DNA of 39,083 bases from Clostridia bacterium (GCA_017452475.1 JAFTMJ010000040.1:1-39083), one strand, 5' to 3'. Positions 7,595 to 16,917 are shown, counted from the first letter of the stretch. Made by a program: numbers and translations. Notes: a model not told the origin generated them from the sequence alone.

Positions 7595-8200
7595 ATGATA
7601 CTACTTTTAGGAAACAATGAATATCGCAGGCACGATATTTATCTTTCATTATTGATTAAAAAATATACTGTGGCAGAGCATAGTCTTGAGTATATGGACT
7701 TTTATACTAAGCCTTTTATCACTGTGTACATTAACCCTACTTATGATGAAATAAAGAAAATTAAAAATGAAAAGACAATTAGTATTTTGGTTAAGAGCAA
7801 TTTAAGGATTAAGCCTGCGCCTTGGTTAAGGGTCATACCCGATGATAAAAACGTAGCCAAGGAAATTATGAAAATTTATGAGGAAAGCTGTCCATACGGC
7901 AAGGGTAGAGAAATTTTTGGCATAATAGCCATTGAGGGGAAGAAAATGACGGTAGGCGGGGAATATCTAAATGTTGTTACTCGCCAAAGGCAATTAATTA
8001 AGCTGCTGCTTTATAACGCTGACAAAAGATTTGCATTATACGATATTGCAAGCTACATTCGTTTCGATGCAAACAGTGAAGAGCGCTTAGCAAAAATGGT
8101 AAAGGATTTGAACGTCGCTTGTAGGATGATGGGCAAAGAGCCTATAATTACTGTAAAAAATGACTACTATCAAATCAGTCAAAAGGCAATTACATACTAA
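7595..8200 (+). CDS. Orphan OmpR/PhoB-like DNA-binding protein with degenerate receiver
   Basis: A 201-residue protein with the size of a response regulator. The N-terminal half (about 1-110) has alternating strands and helices but lacks the acidic pair after strand 1 and a clear phospho-acceptor aspartate after strand 3 (strand 3 reads FITVYINPTYDE). The C-terminal half reads as a winged helix of the PhoB type: VTRQRQLIKLLLYNADKRFALYDIASYI, then a helix with RLAKMVKDLNVACRMMG, and the wing IITVKNDYYQIS (consensus I-TV-G-GY-I). No histidine kinase is nearby. It probably works without phosphorylation. Its likely targets are itself and the divergent DUF4830 gene; that is inference. Confidence 0.7.
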   Translation: MILLLGNNEYRRHDIYLSLLIKKYTVAEHSLEYMDFYTKPFITVYINPTYDEIKKIKNEKTISILVKSNLRIKPAPWLRVIPDDKNVAKEIMKIYEESCPYGKGREIFGIIAIEGKKMTVGGEYLNVVTRQRQLIKLLLYNADKRFALYDIASYIRFDANSEERLAKMVKDLNVACRMMGKEPIITVKNDYYQISQKAITY

Positions 8201-8206
8201 GCATAA

Positions 8207-8243
8207 AGCACCCGAAACTGTGATTTGCACAGTTTCGGGTGCT
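8207..8243. terminator. Terminator-like hairpin between convergent genes
   Basis: A perfect 16-bp stem AGCACCCGAAACTGTG / CACAGTTTCGGGTGCT (8207-8222 and 8228-8243) with a five-base loop. The T tracts on either side are poor, but it lies exactly between the converging OmpR-like and ABC transporter genes. Confidence 0.75.
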
Positions 8244-8252
8244 ATTGTGTAA

Positions 8253-10169
8253 TTAATTTTCGCTTTCTATGTAGCGCCTTGCTTGGGTTGAGAAAAGCTC
8301 ACAGTATTTTCCGTTTGCTTGCATTAACTCCTTGTGCGTTCCTTGCTCAACAACCCTGCCGTATTCCAAAACCACAATGTTGTCGGCAGTTGTGGCGCTT
8401 GAGAGCCTGTGTGAAACAAAAATTGATGTTTTACCCTTTGTAAGCTCCTCAAACTGCTGGAAAATTTGCTGCTCTGCTAAAGCATCAAGAGAAGCAGTGG
8501 GCTCGTCCAAAATCATAATGTCAGAGTCGGAGTAAAATGCCCTTGCAACGGATAGCTTTTGCCATTGACCTATGGAAAGCTCGGTGCCGTCATCCTCAAA
8601 ATATTTCATTAGCGGAGTTTTATATTGCTTTGTTAACTTTTCGATAAAGTCGGCAGCACCGCTGCTTTTTGCCGATGCTTCAATTCTATTAAAATCAAGC
8701 TCGTGGTTAACGTCACCGTAGTAAATATTTTCTTCGGCATTTACGGCGTATCTGCCAAAATCCTGAAAGATTGTGCCGTAAATTTGATAAAGCTGTGAAA
8801 GGTCATACTCTCGGATATCAACCCCGTCAAGCAGAACAACACCGCTTGTTGGGTCATATAACCTTGTTAACAGCTTTATTATTGTTGTTTTTCCTGCGCC
8901 GTTAAGACCGACTAAGACTGTGGTGGTACCCGGGTTTAGCTTAAAGCTCACATTCTTTAATACCAACTTGTCACTTCCTGGATAAGAAAAGCAAACGTCC
9001 TTAAATTCTATTTCGTGTGCAATGTGGCGCTTAACGTCCAACGCAGGTGTTACTGACGGTACAATTTTTGCCTCAAGCTTGTTAAATTGTATCATATTAT
9101 CAATGAAGAGCGTACCCTGGTAAATAGTTGCGGTTGATGTAACAATGGCGCTGACACAGCTGATGATTGATGTGAGAGAGCCTGAATAGAAAGAGTAGTC
9201 ACCAACGGTTAAGTCACCGTAAAGCACCTGATAGCCAACGAAAAGGAATAGCGCGGCATTAACCAAGCCTGTAACTATTGAAATAATAATGTGCCAAACG
9301 TTTTCTTGAACTACAAGCTTCTTTAACCCCTTATAATACTTTGCGAATGTTTCTTTAAATTTTCCTATGAAGGTGTCAGAAAGATTGAAAACGCGGATTT
9401 CTTTTACTAAATCCTTGTTTGTCATCACATTAGAAAAATACTCCATATGGCGCCTTTCCTTAGAACGACGACGGATATAAAGGAAGTTTTTTCTACCGTA
9501 TATAAATTTTACAATTGCCGCAGGCAAGGCGAAAACAATGATTGCAAGCGGCGCCCAAGGGCTAAGCGCAAAGAGAACAACGATGAATGAAATCATAGAA
9601 ATGATATTACTCATCATTGTAAAGGTTGTGCTTAAAATTTGCACAGGTCGAAAGCTTGCCTCGCGGCTTGCGTTTTCGAATTTTTCATAAAATTCGGGTA
9701 AATCAAATTGAGAAACATCTATTGTCTTTGCTTTAGTGATGATTTTAAGCTTAATATGGTTTGAAACCTTCTCACCTGATAGGCTGATAACTGCATTGTA
9801 CAGTGTATTTAACAGACTTTTTGCTATCAAATAAATAAATTCAATAACTACCCAAAACAAAATAGATTGAAGCGCGCTGTCCTTTGTAACATCACTTAAT
9901 AAGTTGTTGTTTACGTTGAATGCAACGGCGATAGCATCCAAAAGCTCCTTGGTTACATACGCACCGAGGACAGGGAAAAGTCCGTTGAAAATTGAAGAAA
10001 GGGACATTATAAATAAGGTAAGCGGGCTTGCCTCCCAAACCAACTTAAATATGTATGCATATCGGGAAAAGAATCCCTTTATGCTTCTGCCAATATATCT
10101 TGGCAGATCCTTTAAGCGTTTGGGCTTGTCCTCATGACTTGAAAGATTTTTCGGTGGGGGTCCGTACAT
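8253..10169 (-). CDS. ABC transporter, fused membrane and ATPase domains
   Basis: A 638-residue half-transporter of the exporter type. A charged N terminus of about 35 residues precedes six membrane helices (about 50-350), followed by the nucleotide-binding domain. That domain has Walker A LVGLNGAGKTT at about residue 421, the ABC signature LSIGQWQKLSVARAF at about 531 and Walker B IMILDEPTASLDA at about 554, with the H-loop FVSHR after it. The signature is LSIGQ rather than LSGGQ. It should act as a dimer; no partner gene is adjacent, so a homodimer is likely. GGAGG lies upstream of ATG 10169 and a strong promoter is present at 10200-10228. The substrate cannot be deduced. Confidence 0.93.
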   Translation of the reverse strand: MYGPPPKNLSSHEDKPKRLKDLPRYIGRSIKGFFSRYAYIFKLVWEASPLTLFIMSLSSIFNGLFPVLGAYVTKELLDAIAVAFNVNNNLLSDVTKDSALQSILFWVVIEFIYLIAKSLLNTLYNAVISLSGEKVSNHIKLKIITKAKTIDVSQFDLPEFYEKFENASREASFRPVQILSTTFTMMSNIISMISFIVVLFALSPWAPLAIIVFALPAAIVKFIYGRKNFLYIRRRSKERRHMEYFSNVMTNKDLVKEIRVFNLSDTFIGKFKETFAKYYKGLKKLVVQENVWHIIISIVTGLVNAALFLFVGYQVLYGDLTVGDYSFYSGSLTSIISCVSAIVTSTATIYQGTLFIDNMIQFNKLEAKIVPSVTPALDVKRHIAHEIEFKDVCFSYPGSDKLVLKNVSFKLNPGTTTVLVGLNGAGKTTIIKLLTRLYDPTSGVVLLDGVDIREYDLSQLYQIYGTIFQDFGRYAVNAEENIYYGDVNHELDFNRIEASAKSSGAADFIEKLTKQYKTPLMKYFEDDGTELSIGQWQKLSVARAFYSDSDIMILDEPTASLDALAEQQIFQQFEELTKGKTSIFVSHRLSSATTADNIVVLEYGRVVEQGTHKELMQANGKYCELFSTQARRYIESEN

Positions 10170-10199
10170 TGATTGCCTCCATAAATATAATTACATTCT

Positions 10200-10228
10200 A
10201 TTATAACATTGTTTCTTGATGTTTTCAA
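10200..10228 (-). promoter_or_regulatory. Sigma-A promoter of the ABC transporter gene
   Basis: On the minus strand: TTGAAA (complement of 10223-10228), 17 bases, TATAAT (complement of 10200-10205). It lies about 30 bases upstream of the ATG. Confidence 0.85.
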
Positions 10229-10235
10229 GTGTTAA

Positions 10236-10302
10236 TTTTGTCGATGAAATATCCGTTCGATTACACAAAATGACCTTTTTTTCATAAAACATTTGATAAG
10301 AT
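10236..10302 (+). promoter_or_regulatory. Possible Spo0A-controlled promoter of spoIIGA
   Basis: TTTTGTCGATG (10236-10246) matches the Spo0A box (core TGTCGAA) in six of seven core positions, and a weaker inverted match TTCGATT lies at 10257-10263. Further down, ATGACC (10270-10275) and TAAGAT (10297-10302) form a weak promoter with a 21-base spacer. The Bacillus spoIIG promoter is known for a 22-base spacer and Spo0A boxes just upstream. The match is suggestive only. Confidence 0.4.
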
Positions 10303-10326
10303 ATACATTGAAGGGGGATGAAAGCA

Positions 10327-11121
10327 TTGGTACTTTATGTTGATATTTTGTTTTTAATCAACTTTAGCATGGATTTCTTGTCATTGTTTCTATGTTCAAT
10401 GATTTTACATAAAAGAAAAAACAAGCTGAGATTTTTTCTGGCTTCACTTGTTGGTGCTATATATGGGGTGACGCAGGTGTTATGTTCAATTGATGGGATA
10501 ATCAATCTGTTGCTTTGCATATTGATTGGAGTGGCTATGTGCTTGATAGCGTATAAGGACAAAGGAATAGGCAGAACCTTGATCTCTGTAGCCCTGTATA
10601 CTTTTATCAGTGCAACTCTTGGTGGAATAATGAGCTTGGTTTATTCCTTTTTTAACAGAATTCTTGCGGATATAATAAACCAATACACATATGAGGGTGC
10701 GTATAACGGAGCAAGAACCTTTATTATTATCGGTATTACTGCAATTTTTGCAATGGTGATAAGCAGAATTCTCACCAAAAAGAAGGATGTTAAGACTGTT
10801 GAGCTAAAGGTAACATTTTGTGAAAATGAGTATAAGCTACAGGGGTTATGTGACTCGGGAAATCTGTTAACGGAGCCATTTTCGGGAAAATGCGTGATTT
10901 TGGTCAGTGAAGATAGTAAGCTTGGCATAGAAATTAAAAACACATCGGATATAAGGAAAAGGTACATACCGTACAGAGATGTTAACGGCGAAGGTGTTAT
11001 AATGGGGATTTGCCCAAGTAAAATTGACATAAACGGCAGGCTTGTTGATGCAGTTGTTGCATCATCGAAAAACAAAGATTTTGGTGGATATGATGCGTTG
11101 GTGCCCAATGCAATATTGTGA
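10327..11121 (+). CDS. spoIIGA: SpoIIGA, pro-sigma-E processing protease
   Basis: SpoIIGA is a membrane aspartic protease that removes the pro-sequence of sigma-E after septation. Five hydrophobic segments fill about residues 1-150. They are followed by the cytoplasmic protease domain with the catalytic CDSGNLLTEPFSGK (Asp at about residue 176). An ATG at 10318 is in frame, but the AAGGGGG at 10311-10317 touches it. TTG 10327 has a normal nine-base spacing and gives MVLYVDILFLINF, which aligns with the known N terminus, so I prefer TTG. sigE starts six bases after the stop, as in other spore formers. Confidence 0.94.
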   Translation: MVLYVDILFLINFSMDFLSLFLCSMILHKRKNKLRFFLASLVGAIYGVTQVLCSIDGIINLLLCILIGVAMCLIAYKDKGIGRTLISVALYTFISATLGGIMSLVYSFFNRILADIINQYTYEGAYNGARTFIIIGITAIFAMVISRILTKKKDVKTVELKVTFCENEYKLQGLCDSGNLLTEPFSGKCVILVSEDSKLGIEIKNTSDIRKRYIPYRDVNGEGVIMGICPSKIDINGRLVDAVVASSKNKDFGGYDALVPNAIL

Positions 11122-11127
11122 GGTAAA

Positions 11128-11838
11128 ATGAAAGTATTATTAAGAATTAAAAGGTTATTTTGGCGACTGTTTACAAGGATTTTTAAGGCTGACGGGGTCT
11201 ACTACATAAACGGGGTGGAGCATTTGCCGCCACCCTTGGATAGCGAGGAGGAGCAAAGGACAATCGAAAGGTTGGGAACCGACCCAAGCGCATCATCCTA
11301 CTTGATTGAGCACAACCTAAGACTTGTTGTGTATATTGCAAAGAAATTTGAAAATACAGGTATAGGCTTGGATGACCTAACCTCTATTGGCACTATTGGG
11401 CTTATAAAGGCAATAAGGTCATATAAAGCAGACAAAAATATTAAGCTGGCAACCTATGCCTCCCGTTGTATCGAAAATGAAATCCTTATGTACATTCGTA
11501 AATGCAGCAACAGAAGAGTAGAGGTTTCAATAGATGAGCCGTTGAATACGGACTGGGACGGTAATGAGCTTTTGCTATCCGATGTTTTAGGCACGGATGA
11601 GGATGAGGTGTACAGGGACTTGGAGATTAACGAGGACAGAAAAATAATTCAAGAAGCGGTAAAGAAGCTTTCCCGTAGAGAGCAAAAAATAATTAAGCTG
11701 CGCTTCGGTCTTGACGGGGGTGAGGAGTACACGCAAAAGGAGGTTGCTGATATGCTGAATATATCGCAGTCTTACATTTCAAGACTTGAAAAAAAGATAA
11801 TGAAAAGGTTAAAAAAGGAAATAGAAACGAAAATTTGA
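11128..11838 (+). CDS. sigE: RNA polymerase sigma-E, early mother-cell sigma factor
   Basis: A 236-residue sigma-70 factor. The basic, amphipathic N terminus (1-22) followed by [14 protein letters not shown] is the pro-sequence and processing region. Region 2 is clear ([42 protein letters not shown]), and region 4 holds the helix-turn-helix [24 protein letters not shown]. The [19 protein letters not shown] linker is nearly the same as in Bacillus sigma-E. It is co-transcribed with its protease spoIIGA. sigG, which follows sigE in many species, is absent here; rpmE comes next from its own promoter. Confidence 0.96.
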   Translation: MKVLLRIKRLFWRLFTRIFKADGVYYINGVEHLPPPLDSEEEQRTIERLGTDPSASSYLIEHNLRLVVYIAKKFENTGIGLDDLTSIGTIGLIKAIRSYKADKNIKLATYASRCIENEILMYIRKCSNRRVEVSIDEPLNTDWDGNELLLSDVLGTDEDEVYRDLEINEDRKIIQEAVKKLSRREQKIIKLRFGLDGGEEYTQKEVADMLNISQSYISRLEKKIMKRLKKEIETKI

Positions 11839-11857
11839 AAATATTTTAAAAAAATGC

Positions 11858-11886
11858 TTGACTTTTATTTGTCCTTGTTGTATAAT
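11858..11886 (+). promoter_or_regulatory. Sigma-A promoter of rpmE
   Basis: TTGACT (11858-11863), 17 bases, TATAAT (11881-11886). It begins 19 bases after the sigE stop and lies about 40 bases upstream of the rpmE start. Confidence 0.9.
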
Positions 11887-11926
11887 AAATCGAAAATTAT
11901 TACTTTGATACAAAGAGGTGAAAACA

Positions 11927-12130
11927 ATGAAAGCAGGACTTCATCCAGAATACAAAGAGGCTACCATAAAGTGTGCTTGCGGTAACACAGTAGCTACCAA
12001 GACAACAAAGGGCGATATTTCCGTTGAAATTTGTGCTAAGTGCCATCCTTTCTTCACAGGAAAGCAGAAGTTTGTTGATGCTGGCGGACGTGTTGACAAG
12101 TTTAAGAAGCGTCTTAACAACGTAAAATAA
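11927..12130 (+). CDS. rpmE: Ribosomal protein bL31, zinc-binding form
   Basis: A 67-residue large-subunit protein starting MKAGLHPEY and carrying four cysteines (16, 18, 36, 39 in CACG and CAKC), which marks the zinc-containing type. [23 protein letters not shown] is the conserved C-terminal half. A GTG at 11918 is in frame but forms part of the AGAGGTG ribosome binding site, so ATG 11927 is the start. It is a monocistronic unit with strong promoter and terminator. Confidence 0.96.
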   Translation: MKAGLHPEYKEATIKCACGNTVATKTTKGDISVEICAKCHPFFTGKQKFVDAGGRVDKFKKRLNNVK

Positions 12131-12141
12131 TTGATTAAATT

Positions 12142-12170
12142 GGGTAAGAGGCTTGCTTTCTTACCCTTTT
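12142..12170 (+). terminator. Intrinsic terminator of rpmE
   Basis: Stem GGGTAAGA (12142-12149) with TCTTACCC (12159-12166), nine-base loop, then TTTTAATTT. hflX starts only 30 bases later with no visible promoter of its own, so termination may be partial. Confidence 0.75.
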
Positions 12171-12199
12171 AATTTACCCTTTTTGAAAGGAGCGTGCAT

Positions 12200-13444
12200 A
12201 TGACAAAGACTATTTTAGTTGGAATATTTCCGCAAGGGGCAGAGGAAGAGTGCCTTCGTTCCTTGACGGAGCTGGAGCGTCTTGCAGATACTGCAGGGGC
12301 GGTGACCTTCGGTAAAATGACACAAATGAAAAATGTTCCCGATGCTGCCACCTGTATTGGCAGCGGCAAGCTTATGGAACTAAAGGAAGTTTGCCAAGCA
12401 AATGAAATTGATACCGTTATATTCGACTGTGAGTTAACTCCTGCGCAAATCAAGAACATTGAAAACGAGATAGAATGTGATGTTATTGACAGAAGTATGC
12501 TTATACTTGACATTTTTGCCTTGCACGCAACAAGCGCTGAGGGCAAGGTGCAGGTTGAGCTTGCGCAGTTAAAATATACAGCGCCAAGATTAATCGGTAA
12601 GGGCAAGGATATGTCAAGGCTTGGCGGTGGCATCGGCACAAGGGGTCCCGGTGAGAGCAAGCTTGAAATTGACAGAAGGAGGCTGGCATCAAGAATTTCT
12701 TTCCTTCAAAATGAGCTTTATGAGCTTGAAAAGAACAGGCAAACAATGCGTGCTTCCCGTGAGAGGAGCTCAATGCCGAAGGCATGTATTGTGGGATATA
12801 CAAATGCAGGTAAATCAAGTCTTCTAAACTTGCTGACAGATGCGGGAATTTTGGCGCAGGACAAGCTGTTTGCTACCCTTGACCCAACAACAAGAAAATT
12901 TGATTTGCCAAGCGGAATATCTATGCTTGTAACTGATACAGTAGGCTTTATAAGAAAGCTACCGCACCATTTGGTTCACGCATTTAAGTCAACACTTGAG
13001 GAGGCGGTTTACTGTGACTTCTTAATAAATGTAATTGATGCCTCCGATGATGAGTGTATGGAGCATATGATGGTTACGGAAAGCATTTTGAATAGCTTAG
13101 GCGCGACCGATAAGCCGATACTATATGTGTTCAACAAAATTGACAAATGCACCCCCGAAAGGCAATATGATTTGCGCTTCTATAACGGCGGCAGGGGCAG
13201 GGTTGTTTCTATTTCCGTTAAGGAGGGTTATGGGTATGATGAGCTGATTTTACAGCTTGAGGCACTTTGCCGTTACGGAAAAACAAGAGAATATTTTATG
13301 TTCCCTTATTCGGAGCAAAGCCAGCTCAACGCCTTGTACAGAAATGCTGAGATTATCAGCACTGAATACACAGATGAGGGTACTCTTGTTTACGCTTGGG
13401 TTGACTCAAAGGCAAAGGGTATGTTTTCTAAGTTTTTGAGGTAA
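12200..13444 (+). CDS. hflX: GTPase HflX, ribosome-associated
   Basis: HflX binds the 50S subunit and can split stalled or hibernating ribosomes. The 414-residue protein has an N-terminal glycine-rich domain (up to about 190, with the family segment [15 protein letters not shown]). It is followed by a GTPase domain with G1 GYTNAGKSS at about 200, G3 DTVGFI at about 248 and G4 NKID. ATG 12200 is preceded by AAGGAG with a seven-base gap; the GTG at 12194 overlaps that site and is rejected. yigZ follows 11 bases after the stop. Confidence 0.96.
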   Translation: MTKTILVGIFPQGAEEECLRSLTELERLADTAGAVTFGKMTQMKNVPDAATCIGSGKLMELKEVCQANEIDTVIFDCELTPAQIKNIENEIECDVIDRSMLILDIFALHATSAEGKVQVELAQLKYTAPRLIGKGKDMSRLGGGIGTRGPGESKLEIDRRRLASRISFLQNELYELEKNRQTMRASRERSSMPKACIVGYTNAGKSSLLNLLTDAGILAQDKLFATLDPTTRKFDLPSGISMLVTDTVGFIRKLPHHLVHAFKSTLEEAVYCDFLINVIDASDDECMEHMMVTESILNSLGATDKPILYVFNKIDKCTPERQYDLRFYNGGRGRVVSISVKEGYGYDELILQLEALCRYGKTREYFMFPYSEQSQLNALYRNAEIISTEYTDEGTLVYAWVDSKAKGMFSKFLR

Positions 13445-13455
13445 GGAGAGCATTT

Positions 13456-14079
13456 ATGGCAGAGAAGAAGATTAAAAGACTTAAGTCGAGTGCTCAAATT
13501 GAATTTGTAGAGAAAAAATCCGTGTTTATCGGATTTTCTACAATTGTCAAAAATGAAGAAGAGGCGCAAGCAATCATAAAACAGAAAAAGAAGGAATATG
13601 CCGACGCAACCCACAATGTGTACGCATATATGATTGGAGATAATATTGCGCGGTACTCCGACGACAACGAGCCTCAAGGTACTGCGGGAATGCCTGTTTT
13701 GAATTCTATAAGAATGTCGGGCATAACAGATGTACTTGTAGTTGTTACAAGATATTTTGGCGGCATTTTGTTGGGCGCGGGTGGACTTGTGCGCGCATAT
13801 TCGACTGCTGCTTCAATGGCAATAGAGGCAGGTGGAGAGGCTGTTTTTGAGCCCTTTTCCGTTTTCAAGATTGAATGCTCATATTCGGACTACGGCAAGC
13901 TTAGCACCGAGCTATCAGCTTGGAGCTGTATTATTGACAGCACTGAGTTTGGCGCAGAGGTTATAATTACCGTTGCAATTAAGCAAGAGGAGTCAGAGAA
14001 GTTTCGTGAAAGAATAAAAGACGTGTTTTGTGACCGTTTTACTCCAAAGCTTACTGAAAACCGCATTGATTCACTCTAA
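13456..14079 (+). CDS. yigZ: YigZ/IMPACT family protein
   Basis: A 207-residue protein of the widespread YigZ (UPF0029/IMPACT) family. The N-terminal domain carries KKKEYADATHNVYAYMIG, RYSDDNEPQGTAGMPVL and the signature VTRYFGGILLGAGGLVRAYSTAA. The C-terminal part is the small ferredoxin-like domain usual in bacterial members. The eukaryotic relative affects Gcn2 signalling; the bacterial role is not settled. AAGGAG precedes the ATG. It forms a likely operon with hflX and ends at a strong terminator. Confidence 0.93.
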   Translation: MAEKKIKRLKSSAQIEFVEKKSVFIGFSTIVKNEEEAQAIIKQKKKEYADATHNVYAYMIGDNIARYSDDNEPQGTAGMPVLNSIRMSGITDVLVVVTRYFGGILLGAGGLVRAYSTAASMAIEAGGEAVFEPFSVFKIECSYSDYGKLSTELSAWSCIIDSTEFGAEVIITVAIKQEESEKFRERIKDVFCDRFTPKLTENRIDSL

Positions 14080-14093
14080 ATAAATAAACTTTT

Positions 14094-14130
14094 ACGCAAA
14101 AAAAGTATTTTTTACTTTTTTTGCGTATTT
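14094..14130 (+). terminator. Intrinsic terminator of hflX-yigZ
   Basis: A perfect 14-bp stem ACGCAAAAAAAGTA / TACTTTTTTTGCGT (14094-14107 and 14113-14126), loop TTTTT, then ATTT. The dgt start follows 32 bases after the stem. Confidence 0.85.
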
Positions 14131-14158
14131 ATATATAGAAATTTTTAAGGGGGATTCT

Positions 14159-15166
14159 ATGACTGTTGCTGAATTATTTTGCGAAAGAGAAAACCAATAT
14201 CTTTCCGAATTCGCGTTTCGCACCTCTCAAACAAGGGGTAGGGATAGGGAATGCGCAAAGTGTCCAAACCGTACAGAATTTCAGCGTGATAGGGACCGCA
14301 TAATTCATTCAAAATCCTTCCGCCGATTAATGCATAAAACTCAGGTGTTCTTTTTTCCTGAGGATGAGCATTACCGCACTCGTATGACCCACACCTTGGA
14401 GGTCTCGCAAATTGCAAGAATTATTGCAAGAGCTTTGAGGTTGAATGAGGATTTATGCGAGGCTGTTGCCCTTGGGCACGATTTGGGGCATACCCCCTTT
14501 GGCCATTCCGGCGAAAAGGCGATGCAAAAATTTTATGATGAGAGCTTTGCCCATTATGAGCAGAGCATAAGGGTTGTTGAAAAGCTCGAAAACAACGGTG
14601 AGGGTCTTAACCTTACTTGGGAGGTTAAGGATGCTATTCTTAATCATTCGGGGAGTAATGAGGCATCCACCCTTGAGGGTAGAATAATTAAGCTTGCTGA
14701 TAGAATTGCATACATAAACCACGATATTGATGATGCCGTAAGGGCTAATATCCTTTCTCTTGATGATATACCTAAGGAGCTTTTATCCACCTTGGGTAGA
14801 GGACACAGTGAAAGAATTAACAATATGGTTACCTCTATTATTCGTGAGAGCATGGACAAGCCGTATGTAAAAATGTCAAATGAGATTTCAGAGGCTACTA
14901 TGGAGCTTCGAGCATTTTTGTTTACCAATGTTTATCATAATAAAATGGTTAAGTCAGAGGAAGACAAGGCAATTGAGATGCTGAGAATTCTTTTCGAATA
15001 TTATGTTAAAAATCCAAAGGAAATGCCTGATATATATTATCGCCATACAGCCACAGAGCCTGTTGAAAGGTGCGTTTGCGACTTTTTGTCCAGCATGACA
15101 GACAGGTATGCGGTAGACCTTTTCAGAGGGCTGTATGTACCAAGTAATTGGAGGCGTAACCTATGA
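14159..15166 (+). CDS. dgt: dGTP triphosphohydrolase-like HD protein
   Basis: A 335-residue HD-domain protein of the dGTPase family, which hydrolyses dGTP or other dNTPs to the nucleoside and triphosphate. The metal site is visible as His78 (RTRMTHTLEV), His107-Asp108 (GHDLGHTPFGH) and a later Asp (KLADRIAYINHDIDDA). The N terminus has RDRDRIIHSKSFRRLMHKTQVF, typical of the family. AAGGGGG lies upstream of the ATG. The stop overlaps the dnaG start (ATGA), so it is the first gene of a dgt-dnaG-rpoD operon, a known clostridial arrangement. Confidence 0.94.
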   Translation: MTVAELFCERENQYLSEFAFRTSQTRGRDRECAKCPNRTEFQRDRDRIIHSKSFRRLMHKTQVFFFPEDEHYRTRMTHTLEVSQIARIIARALRLNEDLCEAVALGHDLGHTPFGHSGEKAMQKFYDESFAHYEQSIRVVEKLENNGEGLNLTWEVKDAILNHSGSNEASTLEGRIIKLADRIAYINHDIDDAVRANILSLDDIPKELLSTLGRGHSERINNMVTSIIRESMDKPYVKMSNEISEATMELRAFLFTNVYHNKMVKSEEDKAIEMLRILFEYYVKNPKEMPDIYYRHTATEPVERCVCDFLSSMTDRYAVDLFRGLYVPSNWRRNL

Positions 15167-16917
15167 ATTTAACACCGGAGATTATAGAAGAAATCAAATT
15201 CAGGAATAATATTGAAACAGTAGTTTCCTCTTATATCACACTGAAACGAGCCGGCTCAAACTTTAACGGCAGTTGTCCGTTCCACAGTGAAAAAACACCG
15301 TCCTTCACGGTTTTCCCATCAACCCAATCCTTCTATTGCTTTGGATGCGGTGCAGGCGGTGATGCTATCACCTTCATTATGCGAATGGAAAATTTGGATT
15401 ATGTTTCCGCAGTTAGGCTTCTTGCCGAAAGAAGCGGTGTAAAGCTTCCTGAAAACGATCAAATGCCTAACGGCAAAAAAGAGATTGGCAGACAGCGTGT
15501 CCTTGAGATGAACAAGGCGGCTCTTGAGTTTTTTAAAAAGTCCTTGCTTGATGAAAATGTAGGCAAAATAGCAAGAGATTACCTAATTGGTAAAAGAAAG
15601 CTTTCAATGTCTGTAATTAATCATTTTCAGTTGGGATATGCTCCAAATAGCTTTGGCGCTTTGCACGATCATTTGAAAAAGCTTGGCTTTACTGATGAAG
15701 AAATGATTGTTGGTTTCCTTTGCGGAAAAAGCAACAAAACAGGCGCGGCATACGATTACTTTAGGAACAGGGTTATTTTCCCAATCATTGATGTTACAGG
15801 CAATGTTGTCGCCTTTGGCGGCAGAGTAATGGACGATTCCGTTCCAAAGTATCTTAACACATCTGACACTCCCGCATTTAAAAAGAGTAAAAACCTTTTT
15901 GCTTTGAATTTTGCAAAAAATCATTGCGAAAAAATGCTTATTTTGTGTGAAGGATATATGGATGTTATCGCTTTACACGCAGCGGGCTTTGAAAATGCTG
16001 TGGCTACTCTTGGTACTGCTATTACGGGTGAGCAATCTCGCATTTTTTCAAGGTATACAAAGAAAGTGGTTATTTCGTACGATAGCGACACCGCGGGTCA
16101 AACAGCCGCAGATAAGGCGTTCCGCCTTTTACAAGAGGTTGGGATTGATGTAAAAATACTTAAGGTTGACAATGCTAAGGACCCCGATGAGTTCATTAAA
16201 AAGTTTGGTGCGACAAAGTTTGCAGCCCTGCTTGATTCATCAAAATCTCGTTTTGAATTCCAATGTGACAAGGTATTTTCAAAGTACGATTTAAACAATA
16301 TTAATGACAAAATTAAGGCATCTAAGGAGCTGTGTGCCTTTATTGCAGGCTATCCCTCAGAGGTAGAAAGAGAGTTGTATGTACGAAAGCTCGCGAAGCT
16401 TTTAGATATTTCACCTGATACTATTTCAAGGGATGTTAGCGCTTCAATTCGCCGTTCTGTTTCTAAGGAAAAGAAAAATGAAAGCACTAATTTGTATAGG
16501 GCTGCAAGCGGCATAGGGGATAGGGTCAACCCGGAGTCCTCCGCCAATGTTCGCGCCACGAAAACCGAGGAAGCAATATTGGGCTTAATGTTATTAAAGC
16601 CCGAGCATTTAAAGACCTGTGTGGACAAGCTTAGCGTAGATAGCTTTGTTACAGCCTTTAGCAAAAAGGTGTTTGAAAAAATATCTGCGATTTATAAGGA
16701 GCAGGGTAAATTTGATATAGGTTTTATTCAGGGTGATTTTTCACTCGATGAAATATCAAGAATAGCGAAAATGCAGTCGGATAGGGGTAGGCTCACCGCT
16801 AATGATGACAAAGTGCTAAGCGATTATATCGTTGCCTTGTCTGATGAGAAGCTAAAGAGCATTGATTCCGATTCGTTTGACAGTATTCTCGATGCAATTA
16901 AAAACAAGAAAAAATAA
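15163..16917 (+). CDS. dnaG: DNA primase DnaG
   Basis: DnaG makes RNA primers at the replication fork. The 584-residue protein has the CHC2 zinc finger (Cys38, His41, Cys59, Cys62; CPFH and CFGC). The catalytic core has LILCEGYMDVIALH (the TOPRIM glutamate) and the metal-binding SYDSDTAG at about 305. The C-terminal helical part contacts the replicative helicase. The ribosome binding site GGAGG lies inside the end of dgt and the start overlaps its stop by four bases. rpoD follows 15 bases after the stop. Confidence 0.97.
   Translation: MNLTPEIIEEIKFRNNIETVVSSYITLKRAGSNFNGSCPFHSEKTPSFTVFPSTQSFYCFGCGAGGDAITFIMRMENLDYVSAVRLLAERSGVKLPENDQMPNGKKEIGRQRVLEMNKAALEFFKKSLLDENVGKIARDYLIGKRKLSMSVINHFQLGYAPNSFGALHDHLKKLGFTDEEMIVGFLCGKSNKTGAAYDYFRNRVIFPIIDVTGNVVAFGGRVMDDSVPKYLNTSDTPAFKKSKNLFALNFAKNHCEKMLILCEGYMDVIALHAAGFENAVATLGTAITGEQSRIFSRYTKKVVISYDSDTAGQTAADKAFRLLQEVGIDVKILKVDNAKDPDEFIKKFGATKFAALLDSSKSRFEFQCDKVFSKYDLNNINDKIKASKELCAFIAGYPSEVERELYVRKLAKLLDISPDTISRDVSASIRRSVSKEKKNESTNLYRAASGIGDRVNPESSANVRATKTEEAILGLMLLKPEHLKTCVDKLSVDSFVTAFSKKVFEKISAIYKEQGKFDIGFIQGDFSLDEISRIAKMQSDRGRLTANDDKVLSDYIVALSDEKLKSIDSDSFDSILDAIKNKKK

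Noticed and set aside
12169..12660. Open frame on the minus strand opposite the start of hflX
   Set aside because: It lies wholly against the conserved hflX sequence and has low-complexity Ser/Pro/Leu content with no domain.
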